34,212 nucleotides of DNA from an uncultured Acidobacteriota bacterium (GCA_947259165.1 CAMYKY010000087.1:1-34212), one strand, 5' to 3'; shown: positions 15,310 through 23,919, numbered from the stretch's first letter. Translations and numbers: made by a program. The notes: generated by a model from the letters alone, not told the origin.

Positions 15310-16332
15310 ATGTTCTTACAAAACGCATGGTACGTCGCCGCGCGGACGGAGGAGCTCCAAGACGGACCGTCAGCCCACACGATTCTTGGCGAAAACATCG
15401 TCCTTTATCGTGGAGCAGATGGCCGACCGGCGGCTTTAGCGGACGCCTGTCCCCACAAGAAGCTTCCCCTATCGATGGGTCGATTGAAAGGCAACCACAT
15501 CGAATGTGGCTATCACGGAATGGTGCTCGATGGCGGCGGGCAATGCGTCCACATACCCTCGCAGACGACCATTCCCAAGAAAGCGACAGTGCGCGCCTAT
15601 CCTCTCGCCGAGAAGTTCGGGTTCGTTTGGATATGGATGGGCGACGCCAACAAAGCTGACGAGACGTCGATTCTGGAGATCGACAATTTCGACAATCCAG
15701 AGTGGGGCAAAACCGGCGGCGATTCGATGGTACTGAACACCAGCTACCTCAACATCACCGACAATCTGCTCGACCCGTCCCACGTTGCGTGGGTGCACCG
15801 ATCGTCGTTCGCCGCAGACGGTTGTGAAGACACGCCGCTCGAAGTGCAGACCGAAGATCAAGGTGTCACCGTCTATCGGTGGATTCTGGATCGCGAGCCG
15901 CCGGCTTACTACGCAAAGCTAATAAAGTTTCAAGGCAACTGTGACCGTCTCCAGCACTACGAAGTACGGTTCCCTTCCATTGCCATTAACAAGTCGATCT
16001 TTACGCCGGCGGGAACGAAGAGCGACAACGCTTCCTTGCACCCGGAAGCCTACGTGATGGTTTCATACAACTTCCTGACACCCATCAATGAGCACCAAAC
16101 GAAGTATTTTTGGTTTCAGCACCGCAATACGGACCCGGACGACAAAGCGGTCACCGATGAGATTTCCGAGGGGACCGAGCAAGCGTTCGAGGAAGACCGC
16201 CTGGTCCTGGAGGGTGTTCAACGCGTTCAACAGCACTCGGAATCGCCCAACGTCGTTCTGGGTATCGACCACGGTGCCATCCGATTCAGGCAAATGCTCG
16301 AGAAAATAATGTCTCGGGAACGAGAGTCCTGA
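15310..16332 (+). CDS. Rieske non-heme iron oxygenase, VanA-like
   Basis: This is the terminal oxygenase component of a Rieske-type mono- or dioxygenase (O-/N-demethylase or hydroxylase class), cytosolic. The 340-residue protein opens with MFLQNAWYVAARTEEL, the usual VanA-type start. The Rieske 2Fe-2S ligands are Cys47, His49, Cys66 and His69 (CPHK...CGYHG). The mononuclear iron site is shown by DNLLDPSHVAWVH (bridging Asp155, His158, His163). The ATG lies seven bases past the preceding stop, without a strong ribosome site, so translation is probably coupled; an in-frame TTG at 15289 would overlap the upstream gene. No ferredoxin reductase gene is adjacent, so electrons must come from a partner elsewhere. 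The substrate cannot be read from sequence. Confidence 0.93.
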   Translation: MFLQNAWYVAARTEELQDGPSAHTILGENIVLYRGADGRPAALADACPHKKLPLSMGRLKGNHIECGYHGMVLDGGGQCVHIPSQTTIPKKATVRAYPLAEKFGFVWIWMGDANKADETSILEIDNFDNPEWGKTGGDSMVLNTSYLNITDNLLDPSHVAWVHRSSFAADGCEDTPLEVQTEDQGVTVYRWILDREPPAYYAKLIKFQGNCDRLQHYEVRFPSIAINKSIFTPAGTKSDNASLHPEAYVMVSYNFLTPINEHQTKYFWFQHRNTDPDDKAVTDEISEGTEQAFEEDRLVLEGVQRVQQHSESPNVVLGIDHGAIRFRQMLEKIMSRERES

Positions 16333-16334
16333 GC

Positions 16335-16745
16335 TCAACCGTCAGGCGGCGCGGTGTTCGTTGGGCTGGCCGTACTCGTGTCCGTACGTAGAACCGCAAT
16401 CCCGAGAAACGCCATGGCGATGGACATGGAGATATTGATGTAGCTCAGGAAAACCCACGGCGCATATTCGACCGTGGCCACGCCAAGGCTTCCAGTGAAA
16501 AAAGCACCCGTCGATGTCCACGGAATGAGTCCGGCCGTTAGCGTCGCGCCCTCTTCGACCGACCGCGACAGCATGCGCATTCGCAAGCCCTGTTTCCGGA
16601 ACGCTTCTCTGAAGATCTGATTGCCGAAGATGATCGTCAAGTAGTTCTTCGCCGTGGTGAGATTCGCGGCGACGCCGTTGAGGATTCCGCCCAGGACCAA
16701 GGTGATCAAAACCAGGGACAGGTAGAGGTTTGCCCTTTGTGGGCG
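16335..16745 (-). pseudogene. Truncated Na+/H+ antiporter NhaC, C-terminal stump
   Basis: The minus-strand frame contains NLTTAKNYLTIIFGNQIF, REAFRKQGLRMRMLSRSVEE and TLTAGLIPWTSTGAFFTGSL, the well-conserved C-terminal third of NhaC-type antiporters, followed by two hydrophobic helices. A full NhaC has about 450-500 residues. Only about 135 remain, and upstream of roughly 16745 the frame turns into sequence antisense to the zinc-ribbon gene. No credible start codon or ribosome site lies before the homologous part. It ends two bases from the stop of the convergent Rieske gene. It is a deletion remnant and cannot form the full transporter. Confidence 0.8.
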
Positions 16746-16803
16746 AGTTCGATTTACTAATAACAGGGATCTGTTCTCAATTGGATCAGACGAGAAACAG
16801 TTG

Positions 16804-17487
16804 ATGGCGAGAGCGACGCGATGCCGCAAGTGTGGGCTGATGCAAATGGGTATGGGCGCACAGTGCAAGAAGTGTGGAGCTCCTCTCGAGGCACGGGCCG
16901 GTTCCTCTACGCCGGTCGCTGCCGTTCCGGCTCGAGCGTCGGCAGCTGCCGACGTCAACCCCTATGCACCTCCGAGAGCATCGTCCGGTCATGACGGACC
17001 CCAGGCGTCCCAAGGCGTGTGGCACGACGGCAAGACACTCGTCGTGTCGCACAACGCGGATTTCCCGGACCGCTGTGTCAAGTGCAACCAGCGAGCGGAC
17101 GGCTACCGTCTGAAACGAAGGCTGACATGGCACCCGGCGGGCTGGTATGCTCTCATTCTCATCAACATCATCGTGTACGCCATCGTGGCGACGATCATTC
17201 AGAAGAAATCGACGGTGTATGTCGGACTCTGCGAGACGCATCGCAGGCGTCGCCTATGGCTCATCGGCCTCGGCCTCGCGCTGCCGCTTTTGGGGATCGC
17301 CGGGTGCACCGCGACGATCGAAAACGCGAACGCGGTTGGGATCGGCGCTGTCGGCGTCATCGCCGGGATCGTGCTCCTCATCGCAGGCACGAGTGTTCTC
17401 GCGGCCCAGAGCATCGACGAGCGTTTCGCGCGTATTCGGGGTGCCCATCGGAGCTTTCTGGCGTCGCTTCCGCCGTTTCACCGCTAA
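16804..17487 (+). CDS. Zinc-ribbon membrane protein of unknown function
   Basis: The 227-residue protein starts with a double zinc knuckle (CRKCGLMQMGMGAQCKKCG) at about residues 7-25. A proline/alanine linker containing NPYAPPRA follows, then a cytosolic segment with a second cysteine pair (DRCVKCN) and a later CETHRRRR. Three hydrophobic segments are seen: GWYALILINIIVYAIVATII, LWLIGLGLALPLLGIAGC, and a third near residues 180-200. The C-terminus is FLASLPPFHR. Similar zinc-ribbon proteins with an NPYAPP stretch are widespread hypothetical proteins; I know of no defined function. It overlies the point where nhaC was truncated, so it may have arrived with that rearrangement. An in-frame TTG lies directly before the ATG. 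Confidence 0.8.
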   Translation: MARATRCRKCGLMQMGMGAQCKKCGAPLEARAGSSTPVAAVPARASAAADVNPYAPPRASSGHDGPQASQGVWHDGKTLVVSHNADFPDRCVKCNQRADGYRLKRRLTWHPAGWYALILINIIVYAIVATIIQKKSTVYVGLCETHRRRRLWLIGLGLALPLLGIAGCTATIENANAVGIGAVGVIAGIVLLIAGTSVLAAQSIDERFARIRGAHRSFLASLPPFHR

Positions 17488-17643
17488 CACGCGGCTCGCG
17501 ATCCTGGGCTGGTCTATGACGCCGTGGTGGCGGCGGCGAACAAGCTAGGAAAGGATGCCGAGATATCTCCCCAAAAGCGATATGCGAGTCTGCGGCGAAG
17601 CAAGCAATTCGCTCTCGTGCAGCTGTATGTTCCTCGCGAACGC
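17488..17643 (+). pseudogene. DUF5655-like C-terminal fragment interrupted by repeat
   Basis: Immediately after the zinc-ribbon stop, an open frame reads LVYDAVVAAANKLGKDAEI, SPQKRYASLRRSKQFALVQL and then YVPRERL. This resembles the conserved core of DUF5655 proteins, where a PKKxYxSLRRxKQFA stretch is typical, but there is no start and no N-terminal part. The homology ends exactly where the CTAG repeat element begins at 17644. I infer that an older gene was cut at the left by a deletion and at the right by the repeat. Family assignment is from memory of the motif. Confidence 0.6.
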
Positions 17644-17751
17644 CTAGTGCATGGACCCGCTGATCCTGTCGGTAAATTCCGACGTCATTTTGGGTGCTGA
17701 CAAGGCGCTCCGACGAATTCATATCTAGATATTCGGAGGAGCGTGCACTAG
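17644..17751. repeat. CTAG-ended palindromic repeat, copy C
   Basis: This 108-base element starts CTAGTGCATGGACCCGCTGA and ends GTGCACTAG. Inside are GTCATTTTGGGTGCTGACAA and ATATCTAGATAT, which match the right arm and centre of copy B in reverse orientation, with roughly 70 percent identity by eye over about 65 bases. Its left end matches copy A. The right CTAG supplies the TAG stop of the EAL gene, and the left CTAG is where the DUF5655-like fragment ends. Confidence 0.85.
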
Positions 17752-19055
17752 TGCTCCACGTTTACACCCGTTTGAAAGCTATCCGAGGGACGCGCAAGGT
17801 AGAAGCCTTGAACGTAATCGACGCCGAGGTCTCGAACCGTTTCTAACTCCTGCTTCGTTTCGACACCCTCGGCAACCACCGCCGCCCCGATGTCTTTCGC
17901 CATAGCGCAGAACGCGCGCATGATGTCTTGCTTGACCATACTGTTGTCGATGTCACGGACCATATGGATGTCCAACTTCAAGTAATCGGGCCTGAGCTCA
18001 ACCACTCTCTCCAGTCCCGAATACCCTGTACCCAAGTCGTCGATGCCGGTCAGAAATCCCATATCCGAGAAATACTGCATCTCTTCCATATAGGCGGTGT
18101 AGTCATCGATGGCCAGTGTTTCAGTGACTTCGAGGACAATGCGCTCGGGGAGAAGCTCGCTTTCTTCGAGAAGATCGAGCAGGAACTTGCCTTGAAACTG
18201 AGGATCTCGTATCGAGAACGGCAGGGTGTTGATGAAGAGCTTGCACGGTGATTGAAGTTTCGCCGCGTGTTGGACGGACTTGCGTCGGCAGACTTGATCG
18301 AGCTCGAAGAGAAGATCCGTTTTGGTGGCCAAGTTGAACAGAGCAAGAGGACTTTCAAGCGCCGTCCGACGTGGACCACGAGCCAGCGCCTCGAAGCCGT
18401 GAATTTCGTTGGAGCCGAGATCCACGATTGGCTGAAATACCGTACGAATGTCCTCTTCCAAAATGATCTGCTGCAGCCTCTGCTTGTCCTGTGTCTCCTG
18501 GTGAAGACGGTTCAGACACGCGGCGTGCTGTGCTTCGTCAACGGCCCGTTGCAAAAGGCTGGTGACGGGGACGAGGGGGTTGTGAACGACCAAGGAGTAT
18601 CCAGCGGTGACACGAGTTTCGCCGAGGGAGCCGCGTGAAAGTGCCGAGGTGAGTCGCCGGTTGAGCGCGCCTTGCAGCAGATCCGTCAATTGCTCGAGGT
18701 GTTCGGGAAGCGGGATCACGCTTGCCTGTCGCGGTGCGAGGAAAATGACGAAAGCGTCCCCGGCCTTTTCACTCAGAGCGATGGCATCATCGCGATTAAG
18801 TACCGTTCTCCGGAGATGCACGATCTCGCGCCCGACCAGATCCATTAGACGGTCGTTGTTCCGACTTCCGTGGGTGATCGCGATTTGGCTGATCTCCGAC
18901 AGGTCGATGAGGATTGCCGCCAGGTAACCGGTCGACGTCAGATGTTCGTGCAGCTCAGTGAAGAGCTCGTCGTACGTGGGCAATTCCAATGCGTTCAGCG
19001 CGGCAGCCATGTCGGCAGGACGGGCACTGCCTGGGTCGGGGTGCGTCGTGGCCAT
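17748..19055 (-). CDS. c-di-GMP phosphodiesterase (EAL) with degenerate GGDEF domain
   Basis: This 435-residue signalling protein is likely to hydrolyse cyclic di-GMP in the cytosol. The N-terminal half (about 25-185) is a GGDEF-like fold whose signature has decayed to KAGDAF (97-102), so cyclase activity is not expected. A short coiled segment (about 185-200) leads to a complete EAL domain: GFEALARG (EAL at 222-224), LEVTETLAI, TGIDDLGTGYSGL, PDYLKLDIHM, AEGVET and VQGFYLARP. All metal and general-base residues that I can check are present. There are no transmembrane segments or sensor domain. I chose the ATG at 19055 because GGAAGGA precedes it; an ATG nine codons upstream is possible. The stop TAG falls in the terminal CTAG of repeat copy C. 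Confidence 0.92.
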   Translation of the reverse strand: MATTHPDPGSARPADMAAALNALELPTYDELFTELHEHLTSTGYLAAILIDLSEISQIAITHGSRNNDRLMDLVGREIVHLRRTVLNRDDAIALSEKAGDAFVIFLAPRQASVIPLPEHLEQLTDLLQGALNRRLTSALSRGSLGETRVTAGYSLVVHNPLVPVTSLLQRAVDEAQHAACLNRLHQETQDKQRLQQIILEEDIRTVFQPIVDLGSNEIHGFEALARGPRRTALESPLALFNLATKTDLLFELDQVCRRKSVQHAAKLQSPCKLFINTLPFSIRDPQFQGKFLLDLLEESELLPERIVLEVTETLAIDDYTAYMEEMQYFSDMGFLTGIDDLGTGYSGLERVVELRPDYLKLDIHMVRDIDNSMVKQDIMRAFCAMAKDIGAAVVAEGVETKQELETVRDLGVDYVQGFYLARPSDSFQTGVNVEH

Positions 19056-19212
19056 GGATTCCTTCCGGCGTAGCGTGTCCATGGAGTGGACACGAGGGGT
19101 GCTACCTCTAGCCGCCGATGAGGGAGGCTCGGCTCGTTCTTTCCTGAGGGACTCTTTATCTAATATGCAGGATATTTCGCGCCGATGCGAGTTTTAAGGG
19201 GGCCGTTCCCGT

Positions 19213-20508
19213 TCAGCCTCGATAGGAGCGCACCACGTCGAGGACGGTATCGATGTCGGCCGGGCTCACGTAGAGATGCGCGGAGAGCCGAACGCCGCGC
19301 TCGTCACCTTGAGCACGCACTCGAACTTTGCGCGCCCAAAGGTCCTGTTGAAGCTGCTTGGCGGAAACGCCGTCCACGGCGAACGTGGTGATCGCGGAGA
19401 CAAAGCGGCGGTCGTCCGGCGAGGCGAGTCGGACACGCGGGATCTCCTCGAGGCCGTCACGAAGCCGGTTGGCGAGCATCAGGTCCCACCGTTCGATCCG
19501 CTCCATCCCGAGCGCATCGATGAACTCGATCGCGGCGCGTAGGCCATGCGCGACCGGCAGGCTCCCCGTCCCGTACTGCATGTAGCGAAAGGCGCCAGCC
19601 TCGTCGTCATCCCAAGCGTAGCTCGCGAGAGTCGGCCAGACGCGCTCCTGCACGTCCCGCTTGATGTAGAGCGCGCCGGTGCCCTTCGGGGCCATGAGCC
19701 ACTTGTGCGGGCTTCCCGCGTACGCATCGCAGCCCAGGTCCTTCACATCCACGCGGACCTGGCCGATCGCCTGAGCGCCATCGACGATCGAAAGCGCCCC
19801 GTTCTCCCTCGCGAGAGCGCACAGCTCCGCCGTGGGCAAATGAATCCCGAGGCCCGATGTGATCTGGCTGAACATGACGACGCGGGTGCGCGGCGTCATC
19901 GCGTCGGCAAAAAGGCGCACCACAGCGTCGGGGCCCTGTTGAACGGCATCGAGCAGTGGCAACTCCTTCACCACGATGCCGTAGCGTTTGGCTTTCAATC
20001 GAAAGGGGCCGATCCCACCGCCGTGCTCTTGGTCCGTGCTCAACACCTCGTCGCCGGCGTTGAGGTCGAGGCCGTTCGCCAGAAATCCCATCCCCATCGT
20101 CGCGTTTTGAACGAGGGCAATCTCATCCACCGAGGCGTTCATCAAGGCGCTCATCTGCCCGCGGAGCTCGGTGAGTTTTTGATAGCCCGTCAAGGGCTCC
20201 CCATCTGCCTGGAAGTAGGGCCAGTCCGCGAGCTCCGCTTCGAGGTTCTCGATCCCGTGGACGAGCGCATCCACGACCTCGCGGGGCGAAGCGCCCAGCG
20301 TACCCGTATTGCAGTAAGCGACTCCGGCGGGAATCAGGAAGTGATGTCGCGCTTGCTCGAATACCTCGGCATCCGAAGCGCCGGGACTCGGAGCCAAGGG
20401 AGTGAGCTCTTGGCGAGACTCCGCGACGGCCTCCGCGGTGAAAGGAAGAACCACGCCCGAGAGGGCCAAACGTGTCAAGAAAGCTCGTCGTTCCAGGCTA
20501 GATGTCAT
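19213..20508 (-). CDS. Tat-exported class V aminotransferase-fold PLP enzyme
   Basis: This is a PLP-dependent enzyme of the class V fold (cysteine desulfurase, isopenicillin-N epimerase and EgtE relatives), 431 residues long. The N-terminus is a twin-arginine signal (ERRAFLTRLALSGVVLPFTA), so it is probably folded with PLP and exported to the periplasm. CNTGTLGASPREVVDAL marks the substrate end. DGAQAIGQ carries the PLP-nitrogen aspartate and YAGSPHKWLMAPKGTG the Schiff-base lysine. QYGTGSLPVAHGLRAAIEF is also typical of the family. The ATG at 20508 has GGAG six bases upstream. No partner gene suggests a substrate. Exported members of this fold are annotated in environmental bacteria but, as far as I know, mostly lack assigned reactions. 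Confidence 0.92.
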   Translation of the reverse strand: MTSSLERRAFLTRLALSGVVLPFTAEAVAESRQELTPLAPSPGASDAEVFEQARHHFLIPAGVAYCNTGTLGASPREVVDALVHGIENLEAELADWPYFQADGEPLTGYQKLTELRGQMSALMNASVDEIALVQNATMGMGFLANGLDLNAGDEVLSTDQEHGGGIGPFRLKAKRYGIVVKELPLLDAVQQGPDAVVRLFADAMTPRTRVVMFSQITSGLGIHLPTAELCALARENGALSIVDGAQAIGQVRVDVKDLGCDAYAGSPHKWLMAPKGTGALYIKRDVQERVWPTLASYAWDDDEAGAFRYMQYGTGSLPVAHGLRAAIEFIDALGMERIERWDLMLANRLRDGLEEIPRVRLASPDDRRFVSAITTFAVDGVSAKQLQQDLWARKVRVRAQGDERGVRLSAHLYVSPADIDTVLDVVRSYRG

Positions 20509-20540
20509 TGCACGCTCCAAGAATAAGGCTACCTATATCA

Positions 20541-20960
20541 GGCGCCGCAGTTTCGGCCAAGCCAAAGGTGCCATGGAGTCGCTCTACATACCGGACATCA
20601 AGGATCTGAAGGCGGGAACCAACGTGTTGCTTCCCGTCTTCCACCCTGGTGCGCTGTTTCACGTGAGGGATCCGCACGGGGCACAGGGCGATGGAGAAGT
20701 GAGCGGCCTCGCGATCGAACAGTCCCTCAGCGGCGTCTTCCGATTGGTGGTCCACAAGGGTGTGAGTCTCGCGCTCCCGTGAGTGGAAACCGATACCCAC
20801 TACCTCATTATGGGAATCGACCTCGATCTCGACCGGGCCACGCGGAGCGCGACCCGGGAGCTGGCGAGCTGCAAGAAGAAGAGCTCACTCCGGCCGCAGT
20901 GTTGTCGCGGGCAAGATCGCCGTCGAGCTACAAGAGCCGCGCTCGAGTATCTCTCCCCTT
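20541..20960 (+). pseudogene. Acetamidase/formamidase remnant
   Basis: This is the C-terminal half of an FmdA/AmdA-family amidase. Recognisable pieces are IPDIKDLKAGTNVLLPVFHP, GALFHVRDPHGAQGDGEVSG and SLSGVFRLVVHKG. A TGA at 20780-20782 then replaces the expected arginine codon, followed by VETDTHYLIMGIDLDLDRAT and, after a frameshift near 20860, ELQEEELTPAAVLSRA. A complete enzyme has about 300-400 residues and its N-terminal half is missing. One nonsense change, one frameshift and a truncation make it non-functional. It lies between the start of the class V aminotransferase and the start of the phosphodiesterase gene and fills most of that gap. Confidence 0.85.
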
Positions 20961-21045
20961 TTCTCGCTTCTTCCTACTGTTGGCGAGCCTTCCTTGACAC
21001 TCCGCCCTCGCATGCGGTACCAACAGCCATCACAAGGAGGGGCCC

Positions 21046-22419
21046 ATGTACCGTCCGACTCTCGCTCTCGCTACTTTGGCGTTTACTCTTTCGATTGCCG
21101 CGGCAGCCGAGCCACAGCCATCATCGGATGCGTACGTCATTCTGGTCTCGCTCGACGGTTTCGCTGCATCCCGCCTCGAAGACGAGGAGCTCGAGCTCCC
21201 CAACTTGAGAGCCTCAGCGCGATCCGGAGCTTGGGCGAAGAGCAGCCAAACGATTTTTCTCAGCACGGACCATCCGGCACATACTTCGATCGTGACCGGT
21301 GTGCAGCCGCGACTTCACGGTGTGCTCGGCAACCGCATGCACAATCGCGAGACCGGCGAGTACTTCCAGGTCACCAACAAACCTCGCACCGAGTCGGTCA
21401 AGGTGCCTACACTCTTCGACGCCGCCAAGCGCAAAGGCTATCGCACCGCGTCGTTCTTTTGGCCGGAGAATCGGGAGGATCCTGCTCTCGACCACTCCAT
21501 CCCCCTCGTGCTCACCGGCGAGGCCAAAGCCGATATCAGCGCCGCCGACCCCGCGTTTCTCCAGGAGCTACGCGACAACGACGTGTTCATCGACTTTTTC
21601 TTTGCGTGGTACAACGACTTGCCACTCCAGACCACCTCGGATCGAGTCCTGACGCGGGCCGCGACCTACGTTGTCGAGACTTACAAGCCCCACTTGCTCG
21701 CGATCCGGCTGCCGGCAATGGATCGCTACCAGCACCAATACGGGCCGGAACACTATCTCGCGAAGGCGGCGTTGACCGCGGCGGACTACAACGTTGGGCT
21801 GCTCCGCCGGGCAACGGAGACGGCAGGGATTGCGGATCAGACGACCTTTATCATCGTCTCAGACCACGGGTTCCACACCATCGAGCACTCCGTCAACGTC
21901 TACCCACTGTTTGCGCAAGCGGGCCTTCTCGAAGAAGTCAACCTGCACGCCTACTACCTGTCCGTGATGGTCGAGCTCACCGAGCGTTTCGATCCCCAAA
22001 AGCACCTGCAAGCACTGGATAAAGTATTCGAGCGGGTAGCAGAGCTCGACGGAATCTCACGCGTCATTCGCCCCTACGAGTTTGCGTCGTTCGGTCTACC
22101 GAGCTACGAGGAAGACGTACACGTCCGGGGGCACTACATCATTCTCGGAGGGTTGGATACGCGCGCCGTCGTTGATGAAGGTAGCGAGTCGACTCGGAGG
22201 ACGCCTCTGAGCGCGCCGCTGCACGGTCACGGGTACCTCCCCGACGACGACCACATGGACCCGGTTTTTATCATGACCGGCAACGGGATTCGCTCGGGAG
22301 TCAGGCTCGACCGAGTGCACATCCTCGACGTTGCGCCGACGATCGCACATCTGCTCGGTCTCGAGATGAGCAACCAGAGCGGCAGGGTCCTTTCGGAAGC
22401 CTTGACCGACCCGCCGTGA
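21046..22419 (+). CDS. Secreted alkaline-phosphatase-superfamily phosphodiesterase (NPP-like)
   Basis: This 457-residue ectonucleotide pyrophosphatase/phosphodiesterase-type enzyme hydrolyses phosphodiester or phosphonate-type bonds, probably in the periplasm. A Sec signal peptide occupies residues 1-21 (LALATLAFTLSIAAAAEP). Metal-site motifs are VILVSLDGF, the nucleophile region FLSTDHPAHTSIVTGV, MDRYQHQYGP, IIVSDHGF and HGHGYLPDDDHMDP. The nucleophile loop is one residue longer than the common TFPNHYSLVTG form. A strong AAGGAGG lies 8-9 bases before the ATG. A TTGACA at 20994-20999 could be the -35 box, but the -10 is poor. The gene stands alone between a pseudogene and an opposing gene. 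Confidence 0.93.
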   Translation: MYRPTLALATLAFTLSIAAAAEPQPSSDAYVILVSLDGFAASRLEDEELELPNLRASARSGAWAKSSQTIFLSTDHPAHTSIVTGVQPRLHGVLGNRMHNRETGEYFQVTNKPRTESVKVPTLFDAAKRKGYRTASFFWPENREDPALDHSIPLVLTGEAKADISAADPAFLQELRDNDVFIDFFFAWYNDLPLQTTSDRVLTRAATYVVETYKPHLLAIRLPAMDRYQHQYGPEHYLAKAALTAADYNVGLLRRATETAGIADQTTFIIVSDHGFHTIEHSVNVYPLFAQAGLLEEVNLHAYYLSVMVELTERFDPQKHLQALDKVFERVAELDGISRVIRPYEFASFGLPSYEEDVHVRGHYIILGGLDTRAVVDEGSESTRRTPLSAPLHGHGYLPDDDHMDPVFIMTGNGIRSGVRLDRVHILDVAPTIAHLLGLEMSNQSGRVLSEALTDPP

Positions 22420-22612
22420 GCGGCGTGAGCCGGAATAGATGCCGGTCCAAATCCGGGTGCGGTTCAGCCGGCGCTCGCGCTCGGCCATCCCTCCGCTTCG
22501 AACAACGGCATGCAGGCGGGTTCGAGAACGTCTGAGTTTTGTTGTAGGGAAGGAGAATCAACCACAGTGGGTTTTGCCTGAACGGCCTGAATCTAAATTG
22601 CCTGCGCCGCCG

Positions 22613-23887
22613 TCAGTCTGCGGCGAGCATCTGTTTCAGGCGGTCCAATCCTTGCACCATGTTGTCCATGGGTGGGCCGAAGGAAAAGCGCATCCATTGC
22701 TCGTAGGGGGACGGCGGTTTTCTCCATTTGCCGGGGTTCACGTCGAAGAACTGACCGGGCACGGTCATCACGCGGTGGTCGAGTGCTTTCCAGAAGAAGC
22801 TCATCGCGTCGTTGAACGGCTCCGGAAGATCCTCGAGCGTGCCCCAGCAGTAGAACGTACCGCGCGGCTCGTGGGCGAAGCGCACGCCGAGCGCCTTGAG
22901 GGTCTCCAGCATCGTGTTACGCTTTTTCGCGAACACGGTGCGCAGCGCCGTGGTTTCTTGATCGGCGCGCGAGGGCTCCAGGGCTTCGAGCGCAGCGCGC
23001 TGCGCGATCCGGGAGGGGCCGCCGTCGAGCGCGGATGCGGTGCGTGCGAGGCTTTCGACGATCGCGGGAGGGCCGAGCGCCCAGCCAACGCGCCACCCCG
23101 GATAGCGGTAGCCCTTGGTGAGCCCGTCGAACAGGATGACGGGATCTCGGTTCACGTCTTCGATGTACGGAGCTGCGCTGACGGGGCCTCGAGCCGGCTC
23201 GCCTGCGGCGGTGTAGATGAAATGGCTGTAGAACTCGTCGAGAAGAAGAGAGATGTCGTGCTGGCGGGCGATGGCGACCCAGGCTTCGAGAGCGTCGCCT
23301 TCGAGAAGAGCTCCGGTCGGGTTGCACGGGTTCGAGACGATGAAAGCGCCGAAGCTGCGCTCGACGACTTCCTGCTTCAGGCGGGCCGGCGGAATGACAA
23401 AGCCGTCGTCGGGATGCGCGCGCACCAGATGGGTGTCGATGCGCGACAGATGCAAGTTGAACATATCTTCGTAGGCGGTGTAGTCAGGCGTTTGATAGCC
23501 GACGCTGGTGGCGTCGAGCGCAATCATCGCGCGCGATAATGCCAGGCGGCCGCCCTGGGCGATGCACACGTTGTCCGCGCTGTATTGGCTTTTCATTCCC
23601 TTGCGGTAGAGCCGATTGTAGTGGGCGGCGACGAGCTCGCGCAGCTCCGGAATGCCTTCGAGAGGCCCATAGGCGTGGTCTTCGGGCTCGATGTGGACGT
23701 CTGCGATGCGCTCGGGCGCGCCTTCCATCGGGCCGACTTCGGGTTGGCCTTGGCCGAGGTTGCTCCAATCAGGATGGCCGTTGACGAAGCCGCGCTTCAT
23801 CGCTTCGTGGACGACGAAGATGACGCCCATGAAGGGGACTTCTCTGAAGGCTCCGAGATTCGTGGCGGTTTCTTTCATGTCAGGCAT
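22613..23887 (-). CDS. PLP-dependent aminotransferase, class I/II
   Basis: This 424-residue cytosolic aminotransferase of fold type I transfers an amino group between an amino acid and a 2-oxo acid. It shows DHAYGPLEGIPELRELVAAH near the N-terminus, VSNPCNPTGALLEGDALEAW (PLP-site asparagine), LLLDEFYSHF (aspartate and tyrosine) and FDGLTKGYRYPGWRVGW with the PLP lysine. The C-terminal FYCWGTLEDLPEP and WMRFSFGPP carry the carboxylate-binding arginine. Substrate specificity is not evident. The start is uncertain between 23887 and 23878. It is divergent from the EamA exporter with 32 bases between starts, so both may share a control region, and an amino-acid exporter partner would fit. That link is inference. 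Confidence 0.92.
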   Translation of the reverse strand: MPDMKETATNLGAFREVPFMGVIFVVHEAMKRGFVNGHPDWSNLGQGQPEVGPMEGAPERIADVHIEPEDHAYGPLEGIPELRELVAAHYNRLYRKGMKSQYSADNVCIAQGGRLALSRAMIALDATSVGYQTPDYTAYEDMFNLHLSRIDTHLVRAHPDDGFVIPPARLKQEVVERSFGAFIVSNPCNPTGALLEGDALEAWVAIARQHDISLLLDEFYSHFIYTAAGEPARGPVSAAPYIEDVNRDPVILFDGLTKGYRYPGWRVGWALGPPAIVESLARTASALDGGPSRIAQRAALEALEPSRADQETTALRTVFAKKRNTMLETLKALGVRFAHEPRGTFYCWGTLEDLPEPFNDAMSFFWKALDHRVMTVPGQFFDVNPGKWRKPPSPYEQWMRFSFGPPMDNMVQGLDRLKQMLAAD

Positions 23888-23919
23888 GTCGAGCGGAATC
23901 CTATAAGATGTCGTGACGG

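Noticed and set aside
22439-23539. 366-codon plus-strand open frame opposite the class I aminotransferase
   Set aside because: Composition is typical of antisense translation, and the minus-strand gene has all aminotransferase motifs.
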